In this document: positions 14,342-21,870 of the stretch, in pieces
How positions within the stretch are numbered: position 1 is the first letter of the stretch
Layout of the letters: every line of letters starts with the position of its first letter
From: Chloroflexota bacterium
GTDB lineage: Bacteria; Chloroflexota; Limnocylindria; Limnocylindrales; CSP1-4
Direction of reading: 5' to 3'
NCBI GenBank assembly: GCA_017881905.1
Contig: JADGQI010000058.1
Coordinates: forward strand, 1-37,054
DNA: 37,054 bases
The notes under the pieces: generated by a model
Databases searched by the model: none
The model's input: the letters and a program-made list of their open reading frames with translations, nothing else
What the model was told of the DNA's origin: nothing
Position numbers and translations under genes: made by a program

Positions 14342-15087
14342 CCGGACCGTTCCACCCGAGCGAGCTGTCGGACGCGGACGGCGTCGGTCCGACGATCACG
14401 GAGCTGGCGGACGCGCTGGCGGTCGCCCGCGACCTCGAGTCGAACCTCGCGGCCGGCGACGTCCACCCGTCGGCGACGTTCGTCGACCGGGTCATGGGGG
14501 CCGTCGCTCTCGAACCGCTGCCTCAGCCGGCGATCGCGGCCGGGACCGCGCTGCGAGGTGGGCGGCTCGGCGCGATGGCGGCCGCCCTGGCCGACAGCTG
14601 GCGGGTGGCCTTCAGCGGCGGCCGACCGTTCGCCGTGCGGGCCCAGGCGGCGGCGTTCGTCCTGGTCGTCGTCGTCGCGATGGGTTCGCTCGGCGGGATC
14701 GCGGCGGTCGGCGCCGCGCGGCTCCTCCAGCCGGCCCCGAGCCAGGTGGCGTCGCCTCCACCGAGCGTCCCCGTGGTCACCTCGACCCAACCAGACCAGA
14801 ACCCGTCGATCGAGCCGTCCGACCGGATCGGCCCGACCGCGACGCCGAAGCCGACCGACAGCGAGGATCCGGAAGCCTCCGAGGACCCCGGCGAGACCCC
14901 CGAGGCGACCGAGACCGACAAGTCCGGGGGCGGCGGCCACGAGACGCAGGCACCGCGGCCCAACCGCACCCAGAAGCCGTCAGAGACGGACGACCACGGT
15001 AGCGGCAACGACGGCGGCGGCGGAGGCGGTGGTGGTGCCGGCGGCGGCGAGCCGACCGAGGATCCGGGATCCTCGGGCGACCCATAA
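14338..15087 (+). CDS. Putative membrane anti-sigma factor with disordered outer tail
   Basis: The 249-residue product starts at ATG 14338, overlapping the sigma stop. Residues 1-100 are predicted cytoplasmic and helical (ITELADALAVARDLESNLAAGD, then FVDRVMGAVALE). One transmembrane helix follows (AAAFVLVVVVAMGSLGGIAAV, about 104-125), then about 120 residues rich in Pro, Thr, Glu and Gly ending in a run of nine glycines and a PTEDPGSSGDP tail. The canonical zinc-finger motif HxxxCxxC is absent. Gene order, overlap and topology support an anti-sigma role. No sequence motif proves it. Confidence 0.65.
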   Translation: MTGPFHPSELSDADGVGPTITELADALAVARDLESNLAAGDVHPSATFVDRVMGAVALEPLPQPAIAAGTALRGGRLGAMAAALADSWRVAFSGGRPFAVRAQAAAFVLVVVVAMGSLGGIAAVGAARLLQPAPSQVASPPPSVPVVTSTQPDQNPSIEPSDRIGPTATPKPTDSEDPEASEDPGETPEATETDKSGGGGHETQAPRPNRTQKPSETDDHGSGNDGGGGGGGGAGGGEPTEDPGSSGDP

Positions 15088-15202
15088 CAGCGCCAACGGC
15101 CCGATCGACCGTCGACGGCCGGGAGTCCCGCGACCCCACATCCTCGCGACGCCGTCCGACCCGCCGAGCTGACGTCGTCGTCCGGCGTCCGTCCCGAGGC
15201 GC

Positions 15203-15208
15203 TACGCT
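15203..15208 (+). promoter_or_regulatory. -10 hexamer for a leaderless PfkB-like transcript
   Basis: TACGCT ends 6 nt before ATG 15215 (spacer CCAGGG). Confidence 0.5.
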
Positions 15209-15214
15209 CCAGGG

Positions 15215-15898
15215 ATGATCGTCGTCATCGGGTCGCCCCTCCATCGCCCTGGTTCGGGCGATCGGCCGTCCGGGGTCGCCGGACTGGCGGCCGGGATCGC
15301 AGCCGCCGCGACCGGCGCCGGCGGTTCGGTCCAGCTCGTCGGTCGAGTGGGGGAGGATCCTGCCGGTGACGCGACGCTGCTGGCCCTATCCGACCTCGGG
15401 ATCGGCCACGTGGCGACCCTGCGCGATCCCGCGAGACCGACACCCGTCGAACCGGCACCGATCGAGGTCGATCCGGCGCCGGCCCTCGATGACGACCCGT
15501 TCGGCGACCTCGTCACGGCGGTCCCGGACGATCGGACGTCGATGCGACCCGGCGACCCGGCGACCCTCGATCCCGACGACGTCGGGCTCGCACTGCAGTA
15601 CCTCGACGGATTCCGCGTGATCGTCGTGGCGGATCGGCTCTCGCGGTCCGGGCTCGACGTGGCCGCCGAGGCGGCGGCCTATGGCGGAGCGCGGCTCGTC
15701 GCGATCGTCGCCGAGGGCGACGCCGGCGAGCCGCTGCCGGAGGGCGCCATCGTGCTCGAGGCGCCGCCCGACGACCCGGACGGCATCTTCGCGCGCACCG
15801 TGGGGTCGCTCGCGGTCGCGCTCGACCAGGGCGCGGATGTCGCGGCGGCACTCGCGATCGCGGTGGGGTCTTCCGGCTGGGAGCGCAGCGCGGACTGA
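15215..15898 (+). CDS. Degenerate PfkB-family (ribokinase-like) protein
   Basis: The 227-residue product has the N-terminal look of PfkB sugar/nucleoside kinases: MIVVIGSP, then GLAAGIAAAATGAGGSVQLVGRVGEDPAGDATLLALSDLGI (about 27-67). A C-terminal helix pair, DPDGIFARTVGSLAVALDQGADVAAALAIAVGSS, corresponds to the region after the active site. The family's GAGD motif with the catalytic Asp is missing: the equivalent place reads DDPDGIFA. The protein is about 70-80 residues shorter than active members, and a Pro/Asp-rich stretch replaces part of the substrate lid. It may be a non-catalytic nucleotide- or sugar-binding protein. It converges on the SRAP gene with a 6-bp gap. Confidence 0.65.
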   Translation: MIVVIGSPLHRPGSGDRPSGVAGLAAGIAAAATGAGGSVQLVGRVGEDPAGDATLLALSDLGIGHVATLRDPARPTPVEPAPIEVDPAPALDDDPFGDLVTAVPDDRTSMRPGDPATLDPDDVGLALQYLDGFRVIVVADRLSRSGLDVAAEAAAYGGARLVAIVAEGDAGEPLPEGAIVLEAPPDDPDGIFARTVGSLAVALDQGADVAAALAIAVGSSGWERSAD

Positions 15899-15904
15899 CG
15901 CCCC

Positions 15905-16579
15905 TCAGGCGTGGATCGGTCGGATCAGCTCGGGACCGTCGTTGCGGACGTTGTTGACGAGGTCGCTGACGGCCAGGATCTCGAGCGGATCCGCCGGCGC
16001 CGGCTGGAGCAGGCCCTGGAGCTCGCCGACATCCTCGAGCGTCGGATCGAGCCAGAGCGACCAGTCGGCCGGCTCGAGGATGACCGGCATCCGGTCGTGG
16101 AGCGGGGCGATCAGGGCGTTCGGGGTGATGGTGAGGATGGTGAAGGTGCGACGGACCGCGTCGATCGCCGGGTCGCGCCAGCCGGACCACAGTCCCGCAA
16201 GGGCCATCGGAGCCCCGTCGTCGCGCCGGATCAGGAACGGCTGCCGGGCCGCACCGTCGCGGCGCCACTCGTAGAACCCGTCGACCGGGACGATGCAGCG
16301 ACGGCGCCGGAAGCTGTCCCGGAAGGCGCCGCTGGTCGCGACCGTCTCGGCGCGGGCGTTGATCTGGCGCGAGGCGACCCGCGGGTCCTTGGCCCACGGC
16401 TGGATGAGACCCCAGGCGTAGGTGGTGATCGCCCGGCGGTCGCCCCGCTCGACGACGACGGAGGCCGGGTCGGTCGGCGCCAGGTTGAAGTGCCCGCCCG
16501 GGTCGTCGGTCAGCGGCTCGGCGCCGAACAGCTCGGCCAGCTCGGCGGTCGGTCGCTGCTGGGTGAATCGCCCGCACAT
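15905..16579 (-). CDS. SRAP domain protein (HMCES/YedK), abasic-site DNA-protein crosslinker
   Basis: The 224-residue product starts MCGRFT, so removal of Met exposes Cys2, the residue that attacks abasic sites in single-stranded DNA to form a protective thiazolidine crosslink. Other conserved residues are present: Asn74 in QINARAET, Glu104 in VDGFYEW and His161 in LHDRMPVIL. The full family length is covered. The start is certain because Cys2 must follow Met1. A TACGAT hexamer lies 6 nt upstream of the ATG on the minus strand. The gene is divergent from the rhomboid gene across 33 bp. Confidence 0.95.
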   Translation of the reverse strand: MCGRFTQQRPTAELAELFGAEPLTDDPGGHFNLAPTDPASVVVERGDRRAITTYAWGLIQPWAKDPRVASRQINARAETVATSGAFRDSFRRRRCIVPVDGFYEWRRDGAARQPFLIRRDDGAPMALAGLWSGWRDPAIDAVRRTFTILTITPNALIAPLHDRMPVILEPADWSLWLDPTLEDVGELQGLLQPAPADPLEILAVSDLVNNVRNDGPELIRPIHA

Positions 16580-16585
16580 GGCTCG

Positions 16586-16591
16586 ATCGTA
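16586..16591 (-). promoter_or_regulatory. -10 hexamer for a leaderless SRAP transcript
   Basis: Minus-strand TACGAT with a 6-nt spacer (CGAGCC) to the ATG at 16579. Confidence 0.55.
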
Positions 16592-16599
16592 ATCCTTGC

Positions 16600-16605
16600 T
16601 AGAGT
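16600..16605 (+). promoter_or_regulatory. -10 hexamer for a leaderless rhomboid transcript
   Basis: TAGAGT with a 7-nt spacer (CCACGCG) to ATG 16613. Only 8 bp separate it from the divergent SRAP -10, so both promoters cannot easily be occupied together. Confidence 0.55.
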
Positions 16606-16612
16606 CCACGCG

Positions 16613-18037
16613 ATGGACCCACTCGTCCCGGATGGTCAGGCGGCGGCCGACCGCGCCGCCCCGAGCCAGATCGTGCCCGGACCCGTCGCCGCCCCCACCG
16701 CTTCGACCGGCCCCAGGGCCGTCGATCCGCGGACGTCCGGGCCGCTCGACCGCGACACCGCGCTGGCCTTCCTGTCGATCGGGGATCGGCTTCTGGCGGC
16801 GGGTGACATCGAGGCGGCCGGCGGGTACTACCAGCGCGTCGTCGGGTTCGACGACCGGGCGGTGACCGCCGCCGCGATGTTCGGGGTCGCCAATGTCCTC
16901 TACCGACTCGACCGCGACGCGGACGCTTTGGCGACCTGGCGCGAGGTGGTCAAGCTCGGAGAGACGCCCAGCGCCTACCCGGCCTGGCGCCAGATCGCCG
17001 CGGCCCTGGTGCGCGACGGCGACCTCCGCGGCGCCGCGGCGGCCTATCGCGAGGCCGATCGACGAGCCCCGGCGCAGGACAAGGCCGAGATCGCATCGCG
17101 GCTCGGCTGGCTCGCCAAAGAGACCGGCGACAGCCGCGGGGCGCGACGCTACTTCGCCCAGAGCCGGGGCACGTCCGGCCTCCCGATCCCGCTCACCTAC
17201 CTGATCATCGGCCTGACCGTGATCGTGTCGCTCGTCGCATCGACGCCGGATGGGGCCGACCTCTTCGAGGCGCTGGCGCTCAAGAACGGTGCGGTCGCGT
17301 CCGGCGAATGGTGGCGCCTGCTGAGCGTCACCCTGGTCCATGCCGGCCTGCTCCACCTCCTGTTCAACATGTACGCGCTGTACCTGGTCGGGCCGATCGT
17401 CGAGCAGATCTACGGCTGGAAGATCTTCGGGCTGATGTACGTGCTGTGCGCCGCCGCGGGCTCGGCCGCGAGTCTCGTCTTCGGTGACCCGCATGTCCCG
17501 TCGGTCGGCGCGTCCGGGGCGATCTTCGGGCTGTTCGGGGTCGTCCTGGCAGCGACCCGGATCCACAACCCGATCCTCGACCGGCGGGGACGGGCGCTGA
17601 CCGGCCAGATCGGGATGCTGATCGTGATCAACCTGGTGATCGGATTCGGGATCAACGGGACGGGCGGCGGGAATATCGACAACGCTGCGCACATCGGCGG
17701 CCTGCTCGCCGGGTTATGGCTCGGGTTCATCCTCGTCCCGGGCAACGTCCAGACGCTGCGTGGGCTGTGGCAGATGCCCGGTGGCGGCGGGTCCGCGGAC
17801 CAGGCCGGGGCCGCGGCCGTCGACCGGCGGCTGCTGTACCTCGTCCGGATCCTGGCGATCGCGGCGCTGGCCACGGTGATCATCGTGGCGGTGACGATCG
17901 GCACGGACCGGAGTCGCACCGGCGGCCCGGGCTCCGTGACCGCCGCCACCGCCCTCGGCTTCGGCGCGGTCAGAGCTGGCCGAAGACGACCTGCGGCCCG
18001 GGGTCGCCGTTCGCGCCGCCGGCCGGCTCGAGCGTGA
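16613..18037 (+). CDS. TPR-containing rhomboid family intramembrane serine protease
   Basis: The 474-residue product combines an N-terminal cytoplasmic tetratricopeptide region (about 45-180, e.g. LLAAGDIEAAGGYYQRVVGFDD, LVRDGDLRGAAAAYREADRRAP) with a rhomboid membrane domain. The rhomboid part shows HAGLLHLLFNMYALYLVG, the nucleophile Ser301 in VGASGAIFGLFG and the base His360 in NAAHIGGLLAG, so the Ser-His dyad is intact. A last hydrophobic helix (LVRILAIAALATVIIVAVTI) precedes an Arg-rich tail. Rhomboids cleave transmembrane helices of substrates. The TPRs may recruit partners. The Arg-rich last 20 or so residues lie in the part that overlaps the convergent rskA-like gene by 68 bp. Start: ATG with a -10 hexamer 7 nt upstream. 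Confidence 0.93.
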   Translation: MDPLVPDGQAAADRAAPSQIVPGPVAAPTASTGPRAVDPRTSGPLDRDTALAFLSIGDRLLAAGDIEAAGGYYQRVVGFDDRAVTAAAMFGVANVLYRLDRDADALATWREVVKLGETPSAYPAWRQIAAALVRDGDLRGAAAAYREADRRAPAQDKAEIASRLGWLAKETGDSRGARRYFAQSRGTSGLPIPLTYLIIGLTVIVSLVASTPDGADLFEALALKNGAVASGEWWRLLSVTLVHAGLLHLLFNMYALYLVGPIVEQIYGWKIFGLMYVLCAAAGSAASLVFGDPHVPSVGASGAIFGLFGVVLAATRIHNPILDRRGRALTGQIGMLIVINLVIGFGINGTGGGNIDNAAHIGGLLAGLWLGFILVPGNVQTLRGLWQMPGGGGSADQAGAAAVDRRLLYLVRILAIAALATVIIVAVTIGTDRSRTGGPGSVTAATALGFGAVRAGRRRPAARGRRSRRRPARA

Positions 18038-18764
18038 TCATCACGGCCGACATATCGGCGAGGTCGCGTCCGACCGGCACCACCAGCGGTCCCTGCCCGT
18101 CGTAGCCGAACGTCTGGAGGGGATGGACCCCGACCGCGTCCGCCACCCACAGCTGATAGACGTGCCCGGCGGGCGTGGCCGGGACCCCAAGCGCGACCAC
18201 GAAGGCGTCGGCCCGACCGGGCCGGTAGACGACGACCGCTTCGGCGGCGGGGGCGAACGGTTCGGGTGACAGCGTCGCGGTCGACCGGTCGGAGGCCAGG
18301 GCGACGCTCATGAGCGCGTCTCGGCCGGCAAGCATCGTGCGCAACCGGGCCGTCTCGGCCGCGGTCCGGTCGAGCTCCTGGCGCGTCGTCACGCCCCACC
18401 AGCCGAGGCCGACGACGAGCAGCAGCCCCACGGCCGCCGCCCAGGCGAGCCGAGCCGGCCCTCGCGTCCGGAGTGCCGCGATCGCTCTGGACCAGGCGGG
18501 CGCCGCGGACGACGCGCGCCTCGGCGTGGGCCGGCGATCGGCCCGGATCGACGCGACGAGCGACGGACCGAGTGCGGGCGGCGGTCGACGCGGCGTCGCG
18601 ATGAGGGCCAGGTCGCCGAGCGTGACGGACAGGCCGGCGCCGACCTCGGCGCAGCGCGGGCAGCCCGGCTGATGGGCCTCGAACCGCGCGAGTTCGCCCG
18701 GATCCAGGTCGTCCAGCAGCGCGCCGGCGACGAGCAGGTCGATGTCGGCATCGTGGCGGATCAT
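17970..18764 (-). CDS. RskA-type zinc-finger anti-sigma factor
   Basis: The 264-residue product has an N-terminal cytoplasmic zinc-finger anti-sigma domain with His31, Cys35 and Cys38 (HQPGCPRC). A transmembrane helix (LAWAAAVGLLLVVGLGWWGV, about 106-125) is followed by a coiled-coil-like segment (TTRQELDRTAAETARLRTML) and an outer RskA domain with the conserved AGHVYQLWVADAVGVHPLQTFGYDGQGPLVVPV stretch. It should hold the sigma factor encoded just upstream at the membrane and release it after regulated proteolysis. ATG 18764 overlaps the sigma stop (ATGA). The 3' end overlaps the convergent rhomboid gene. Confidence 0.93.
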   Translation of the reverse strand: MIRHDADIDLLVAGALLDDLDPGELARFEAHQPGCPRCAEVGAGLSVTLGDLALIATPRRPPPALGPSLVASIRADRRPTPRRASSAAPAWSRAIAALRTRGPARLAWAAAVGLLLVVGLGWWGVTTRQELDRTAAETARLRTMLAGRDALMSVALASDRSTATLSPEPFAPAAEAVVVYRPGRADAFVVALGVPATPAGHVYQLWVADAVGVHPLQTFGYDGQGPLVVPVGRDLADMSAVMITLEPAGGANGDPGPQVVFGQL

Positions 18765-19492
18765 CGGGCGGTCTCCGCCTCCGAGACGGAGTCGCCGAGG
18801 ATGTCACGCAGTCGAAGGAGGGCCGTCCGGATCCGCGTCTTGGCCGTCCCCAGCGGGATGCCCAGCTGGTCCGCGACCTCGACGTGGGTCAGCCCGCCGA
18901 AGAAGGCCAGCTCGAGCGCGATCCGCTGGGCGTCCGGAAGGTGCCTGATCGCCTCCACCACCTTCTCGCGACGGAGGTTATGCCAGGCTTCGCGGTCGAC
19001 GTCGTCGGCAGCCACCTCGAGCTCGAGGTCGACGTCCGCTGCCCGCTTCCGGTGCGTCTGCTCGCGGCGGACGAGGTCGATCGACTTGTGGCGGGCCATC
19101 GAATACAGCCACGGCCCGAGGGCGCCCCGGGTCGGATCGAACCGTCCCGCTTCACGCCAGACGGCCATGAAGACGTCCTGGACGACCTCCTGGGCGAAGC
19201 GCTCGGCGCCGGTGACGCGATAGGCGAGCGAGTACAGGGGTCCGCTGTAGCGCGCGTACAGCTCCTCGATGGCTCGTTCGTCCCGATCGCGGATGCGACC
19301 GAGCAGCAGCGCGTCGGCCGCGCGCAGCTCGGCGGGATCGAGCGGCTGATCCTCCCGGATCGGGTCCACCTCCGCGGGCATCGGCTCGATCCCGGCGATC
19401 GGCGCATCGTTCCGAGTATACGGACCCGGGGCGGCGGGACGGGCGGACGCGAGGTCGCTCCTCGATCCGGGTCGAGCGATGTCGGTCGCCAT
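18761..19492 (-). CDS. ECF sigma factor (SigK/RskA-partner type)
   Basis: The 243-residue product contains sigma region 2 (RDERAIEELYARYSGPLYSLAYRVTGAERFAQEVVQDVFMAVWREAGRFD), the linker MARHKSIDLVRREQTHRKR, and region 4 (IRHLPDAQRIALELAFFGGLTHVEVADQLGIPLGTAKTRIRTALLRLRDIL). Proteins of this kind pair with RskA anti-sigma factors, and the rskA-like gene is directly downstream with an ATGA overlap. ATG 19492 is preferred since AGGTGG (minus strand) stands 8 nt upstream. ATG 19498 is 2 nt from that site, and a later ATG beginning MPAEVDP is also possible. The N-terminal 50 residues are poorly conserved. It follows the histidine kinase gene after 43 bp, so it is probably in the same operon. Confidence 0.9.
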   Translation of the reverse strand: MATDIARPGSRSDLASARPAAPGPYTRNDAPIAGIEPMPAEVDPIREDQPLDPAELRAADALLLGRIRDRDERAIEELYARYSGPLYSLAYRVTGAERFAQEVVQDVFMAVWREAGRFDPTRGALGPWLYSMARHKSIDLVRREQTHRKRAADVDLELEVAADDVDREAWHNLRREKVVEAIRHLPDAQRIALELAFFGGLTHVEVADQLGIPLGTAKTRIRTALLRLRDILGDSVSEAETAR

Positions 19493-19535
19493 CGTCATGG
19501 CCACCTGTTCGGGCGCCGGGTCGGCGCGGATGGCG

Positions 19536-20981
19536 TCAGGCGACCGGCGGCGCCGGGGTCGCGGGTGGGACCGGGCTCGCGGGCAGGACCACGCTGAGGC
19601 GTGCTCCGTGCGGGGCGATGTTCTCGGCGTGCGCCTCCCCGCCGTGGGCCCGGGCGAGCTCGCGGACGATGGCAAGCCCCAGACCGGTGCCGGACCCGGC
19701 TCGACTCGGGTCCCCGCGGTAGAAGCGCTCGAAGGCCCGGTCGACGTCCCCCGGGGGGAAGCCCGGACCGTCGTCGGTCACGCTCAGGACGACGCCCGAT
19801 CGGTCGTTCGGCCCGCTCGCCCCGACGGACCGCGCCGCCAGCCAGACGTGGCCGCCGCTCCGGACGGCCGCGAGCGCGTTCCCGACGAGGTTGGCCAGGA
19901 TCCGCTCGATCGCCATCCGGTCCGCCGCGAACCGCAGGTCCGCACCTTCGTCGGCAGGGAGCGCGGTCAGCTCGACGTCGGCGGCCGCTGCGGCCGGTCC
20001 GAACCTGGTCACCGTCTCGCGCAGCATCTCGGCGCCGTCGAGCGGCTCCGGTCTGATCGCGTCGGGGCCCTCGCGCAGCCGCTCCATCGCCTCGAGCTCG
20101 GCGACGAGTCGCTCGAGGCGGGCCGCCTCCTCGCCGATCGCCCGGGCGGCGATCGCGGCGTCGTCGCCGACCGCGGTCCCATCGGCGAGCGCGGCCGAGA
20201 ACCCCGCGATGACCGTCAGCGGTGTCCGCAGGTCGTGGCGCAGGTCGGCCAGCATCCGCGCCTCCCGCGCCCTGGTCTCAGTCAGCTCGGCGGCCATCGC
20301 GTTGAACCGACTCGTGAGCTCCCGGACCTCGGCCGGGCCCTCGACCGGCAGGGGGTCCAGATCCCCGGTGGGGAGGTCCGCCGTTGCCCGGGCCAGGCGC
20401 CGCAGCGGTCCCGTCACCGAACGGCCGAGCACGAACGCGATCGGGATCCCCGCGACCGCCACGACCAGGACCACGATCAGCAGCGTCCGGACAAGGTCGC
20501 GCATGGCGTCGCCGGCCGAGGTGTCGACCGCCGACAGGACGATCGCCCGCGTCGGGCCGACCGCATTCGGCCCGCGCAGCGTGGTGGCCGCATACGCGTG
20601 GTCCCGACCATCCGCGAATCGGGCGGTGCCGGTCGTGACGGTGCCGCGGGTCGAGGCCGGGTCGATCGGGATGTGGTCGACCGGCACACCCTCACCGGTG
20701 AGGTCGACGACCCGGCCGTCGCTGCCCAGCAGGTCCACGGTGACGCCGTCCGCGGCGACCTGCTGGCGAAGGTCGGCGAGCAGGCTCCGCAGGTCCCCGG
20801 TGAGCGCCGCGGCCCGCAGCTGGAAGACGAGCGGCTGGCTGGTCTGACTGAGCGCCGCCAGGGCCGCGTCCTGGTGGAGTCCGCGCAACGCGACGAACAG
20901 GGTCGCGCCGGTGGCGACGACGGTGACCAGCGCGACCCCGACGAAGGCAAGGGCGATCCGGGTGCTCAGCCGGTCGGGCAT
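19536..20981 (-). CDS. Sensor histidine kinase
   Basis: The 481-residue product has a transmembrane helix at about 9-31, an extracytoplasmic sensor region of about 130 residues with no recognised ligand pocket, and a second helix at about 166-186. A HAMP domain follows (RSVTGPLRRLARATADLPTGDL). The dimerisation helix carries the phospho-accepting His249 (DLRHDLRTPLTVIAGF). The ATPase domain has NLVGNALAAV, DDGPGFPPGD and GTGLGLAIV motifs. All catalytic boxes are present. It phosphorylates the response regulator encoded 8 bp upstream. The C-terminus ends in a Pro/Ala-rich tail. Confidence 0.95.
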   Translation of the reverse strand: MPDRLSTRIALAFVGVALVTVVATGATLFVALRGLHQDAALAALSQTSQPLVFQLRAAALTGDLRSLLADLRQQVAADGVTVDLLGSDGRVVDLTGEGVPVDHIPIDPASTRGTVTTGTARFADGRDHAYAATTLRGPNAVGPTRAIVLSAVDTSAGDAMRDLVRTLLIVVLVVAVAGIPIAFVLGRSVTGPLRRLARATADLPTGDLDPLPVEGPAEVRELTSRFNAMAAELTETRAREARMLADLRHDLRTPLTVIAGFSAALADGTAVGDDAAIAARAIGEEAARLERLVAELEAMERLREGPDAIRPEPLDGAEMLRETVTRFGPAAAAADVELTALPADEGADLRFAADRMAIERILANLVGNALAAVRSGGHVWLAARSVGASGPNDRSGVVLSVTDDGPGFPPGDVDRAFERFYRGDPSRAGSGTGLGLAIVRELARAHGGEAHAENIAPHGARLSVVLPASPVPPATPAPPVA

Positions 20982-20989
20982 GCCTGCGT

Positions 20990-21712
20990 TCAGCCCGGCG
21001 CCTGGTCGGCCACGGCGCCGCGGTCCGGGATCGGCTCACGGACCGGTGGCAGAAGCCGGTATCCGACGCCCCGGACCGTCTCGATCCGCGGTCCATCGTC
21101 GGCCAGCTTCCGGCGCACCTCGGCGACATGCACGTCGACCGTCCGCGTCTCGCCGGGGAAGTCCGTCCCCCAGACGTCCTCGAGGAGAGCGTCGCGGGTG
21201 AGCACGACACCCGGGTCGCGCGCCAGCGCCATCAGCAGGTCGAATTCGCGGGCCCGCAGCTCGAGCTGCCGGTCGTCGACGGTCGCCTCGCGCCGGCGCG
21301 GGTCCATCCTGAGTGAGCCCACCTCGATCGGCCGGCCGCCACGGGCGCTTCCCGAGCTCCGGCGGAGGATGGCCTTGATCCGCGCCACGAGCGCCCTTGG
21401 GTTGAACGGCTTGGTGACGTAGTCGTCCGCCCCGAGCTCGAGGCCGACGATCGAGTCGACGTCGTCGTCCCGCGCCGTGAGCATCAGGATCGGGGTCTCG
21501 CCGCGGCGGCGGACCTCGCGGCAGACCTCGAGCCCGCCGACTCGCGGGAGCATCAGGTCGAGGATGATGAGGTCCGGCTCGTGGCGCCGGTGGAGCTCCA
21601 GACCGGTCTCCCCGTCGCCCGCCGAGATGACCGCCCAACCCTCCTTCTCGAGGTAGAGCCGGAGCAGCTCGACGATGTTCCGCTCGTCGTCGATGACCAG
21701 GATCGTCTTCAT
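20990..21712 (-). CDS. OmpR/PhoB-family response regulator
   Basis: The 240-residue product has a receiver domain with phospho-acceptor Asp52 (LIILDLMLPRVGG), acidic pocket Asp8-Asp9 and Lys101 (VTKPF). A winged-helix DNA-binding domain follows (ELRAREFDLLMALARDPGVVLTRDALLEDVW … TVDVHVAEVRRKL … VRGVGYRL). It is the cognate partner of the kinase downstream. ATG 21712 is the family start (MKTILVIDDE). TATCCT lies 7 nt upstream on the minus strand, so the operon response regulator-kinase-sigma-RskA may begin with a leaderless gene. Confidence 0.96.
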   Translation of the reverse strand: MKTILVIDDERNIVELLRLYLEKEGWAVISAGDGETGLELHRRHEPDLIILDLMLPRVGGLEVCREVRRRGETPILMLTARDDDVDSIVGLELGADDYVTKPFNPRALVARIKAILRRSSGSARGGRPIEVGSLRMDPRRREATVDDRQLELRAREFDLLMALARDPGVVLTRDALLEDVWGTDFPGETRTVDVHVAEVRRKLADDGPRIETVRGVGYRLLPPVREPIPDRGAVADQAPG

Positions 21713-21719
21713 CCAGCGG

Positions 21720-21725
21720 AGGATA
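21720..21725 (-). promoter_or_regulatory. -10 hexamer for the response-regulator operon
   Basis: Minus-strand TATCCT with a 7-nt spacer (CCGCTGG) to the ATG at 21712. Confidence 0.5.
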
Positions 21726-21800
21726 TCCCCCGGCATGCCGCCCGGTCGGTGGTGATGTAAGCGGCAGGTAAGGCGATCCGGCGTCGTAGAGACCGCCCGA

Positions 21801-21842
21801 CACGGCTCAAACGCCGCCCCTCGGCACGGCTCCCACGCCGCG
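21801..21842. repeat. Two imperfect 18-bp direct repeats in the divergent intergenic region
   Basis: CACGGCTCAAACGCCGCC (21801-21818) and CACGGCTCCCACGCCGCG (21825-21842) match at 15 of 18 positions and start 24 bp apart. They lie just upstream of the MetE-like gene's -10 and could be a tandem operator. Low-complexity chance duplication is the alternative. Confidence 0.35.
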
Positions 21843-21858
21843 GCTCGGCACGATGACC

Positions 21859-21864
21859 TACGAT
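21859..21864 (+). promoter_or_regulatory. -10 hexamer for a leaderless MetE-like transcript
   Basis: TACGAT with a 6-nt spacer (CGGCCG) to ATG 21871. This argues for ATG 21871 over the in-frame ATG 21853, which lies upstream of the hexamer. Confidence 0.55.
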
Positions 21865-21870
21865 CGGCCG

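Noticed and set aside
15088-15214. Possible terminator around CCGTCGACGG in the gap after the anti-sigma-like gene
   Set aside because: Only a 10-bp palindrome without loop or T-tract; too weak to call. Nothing else is visible in this 127-bp gap apart from the -10 hexamer at 15203.
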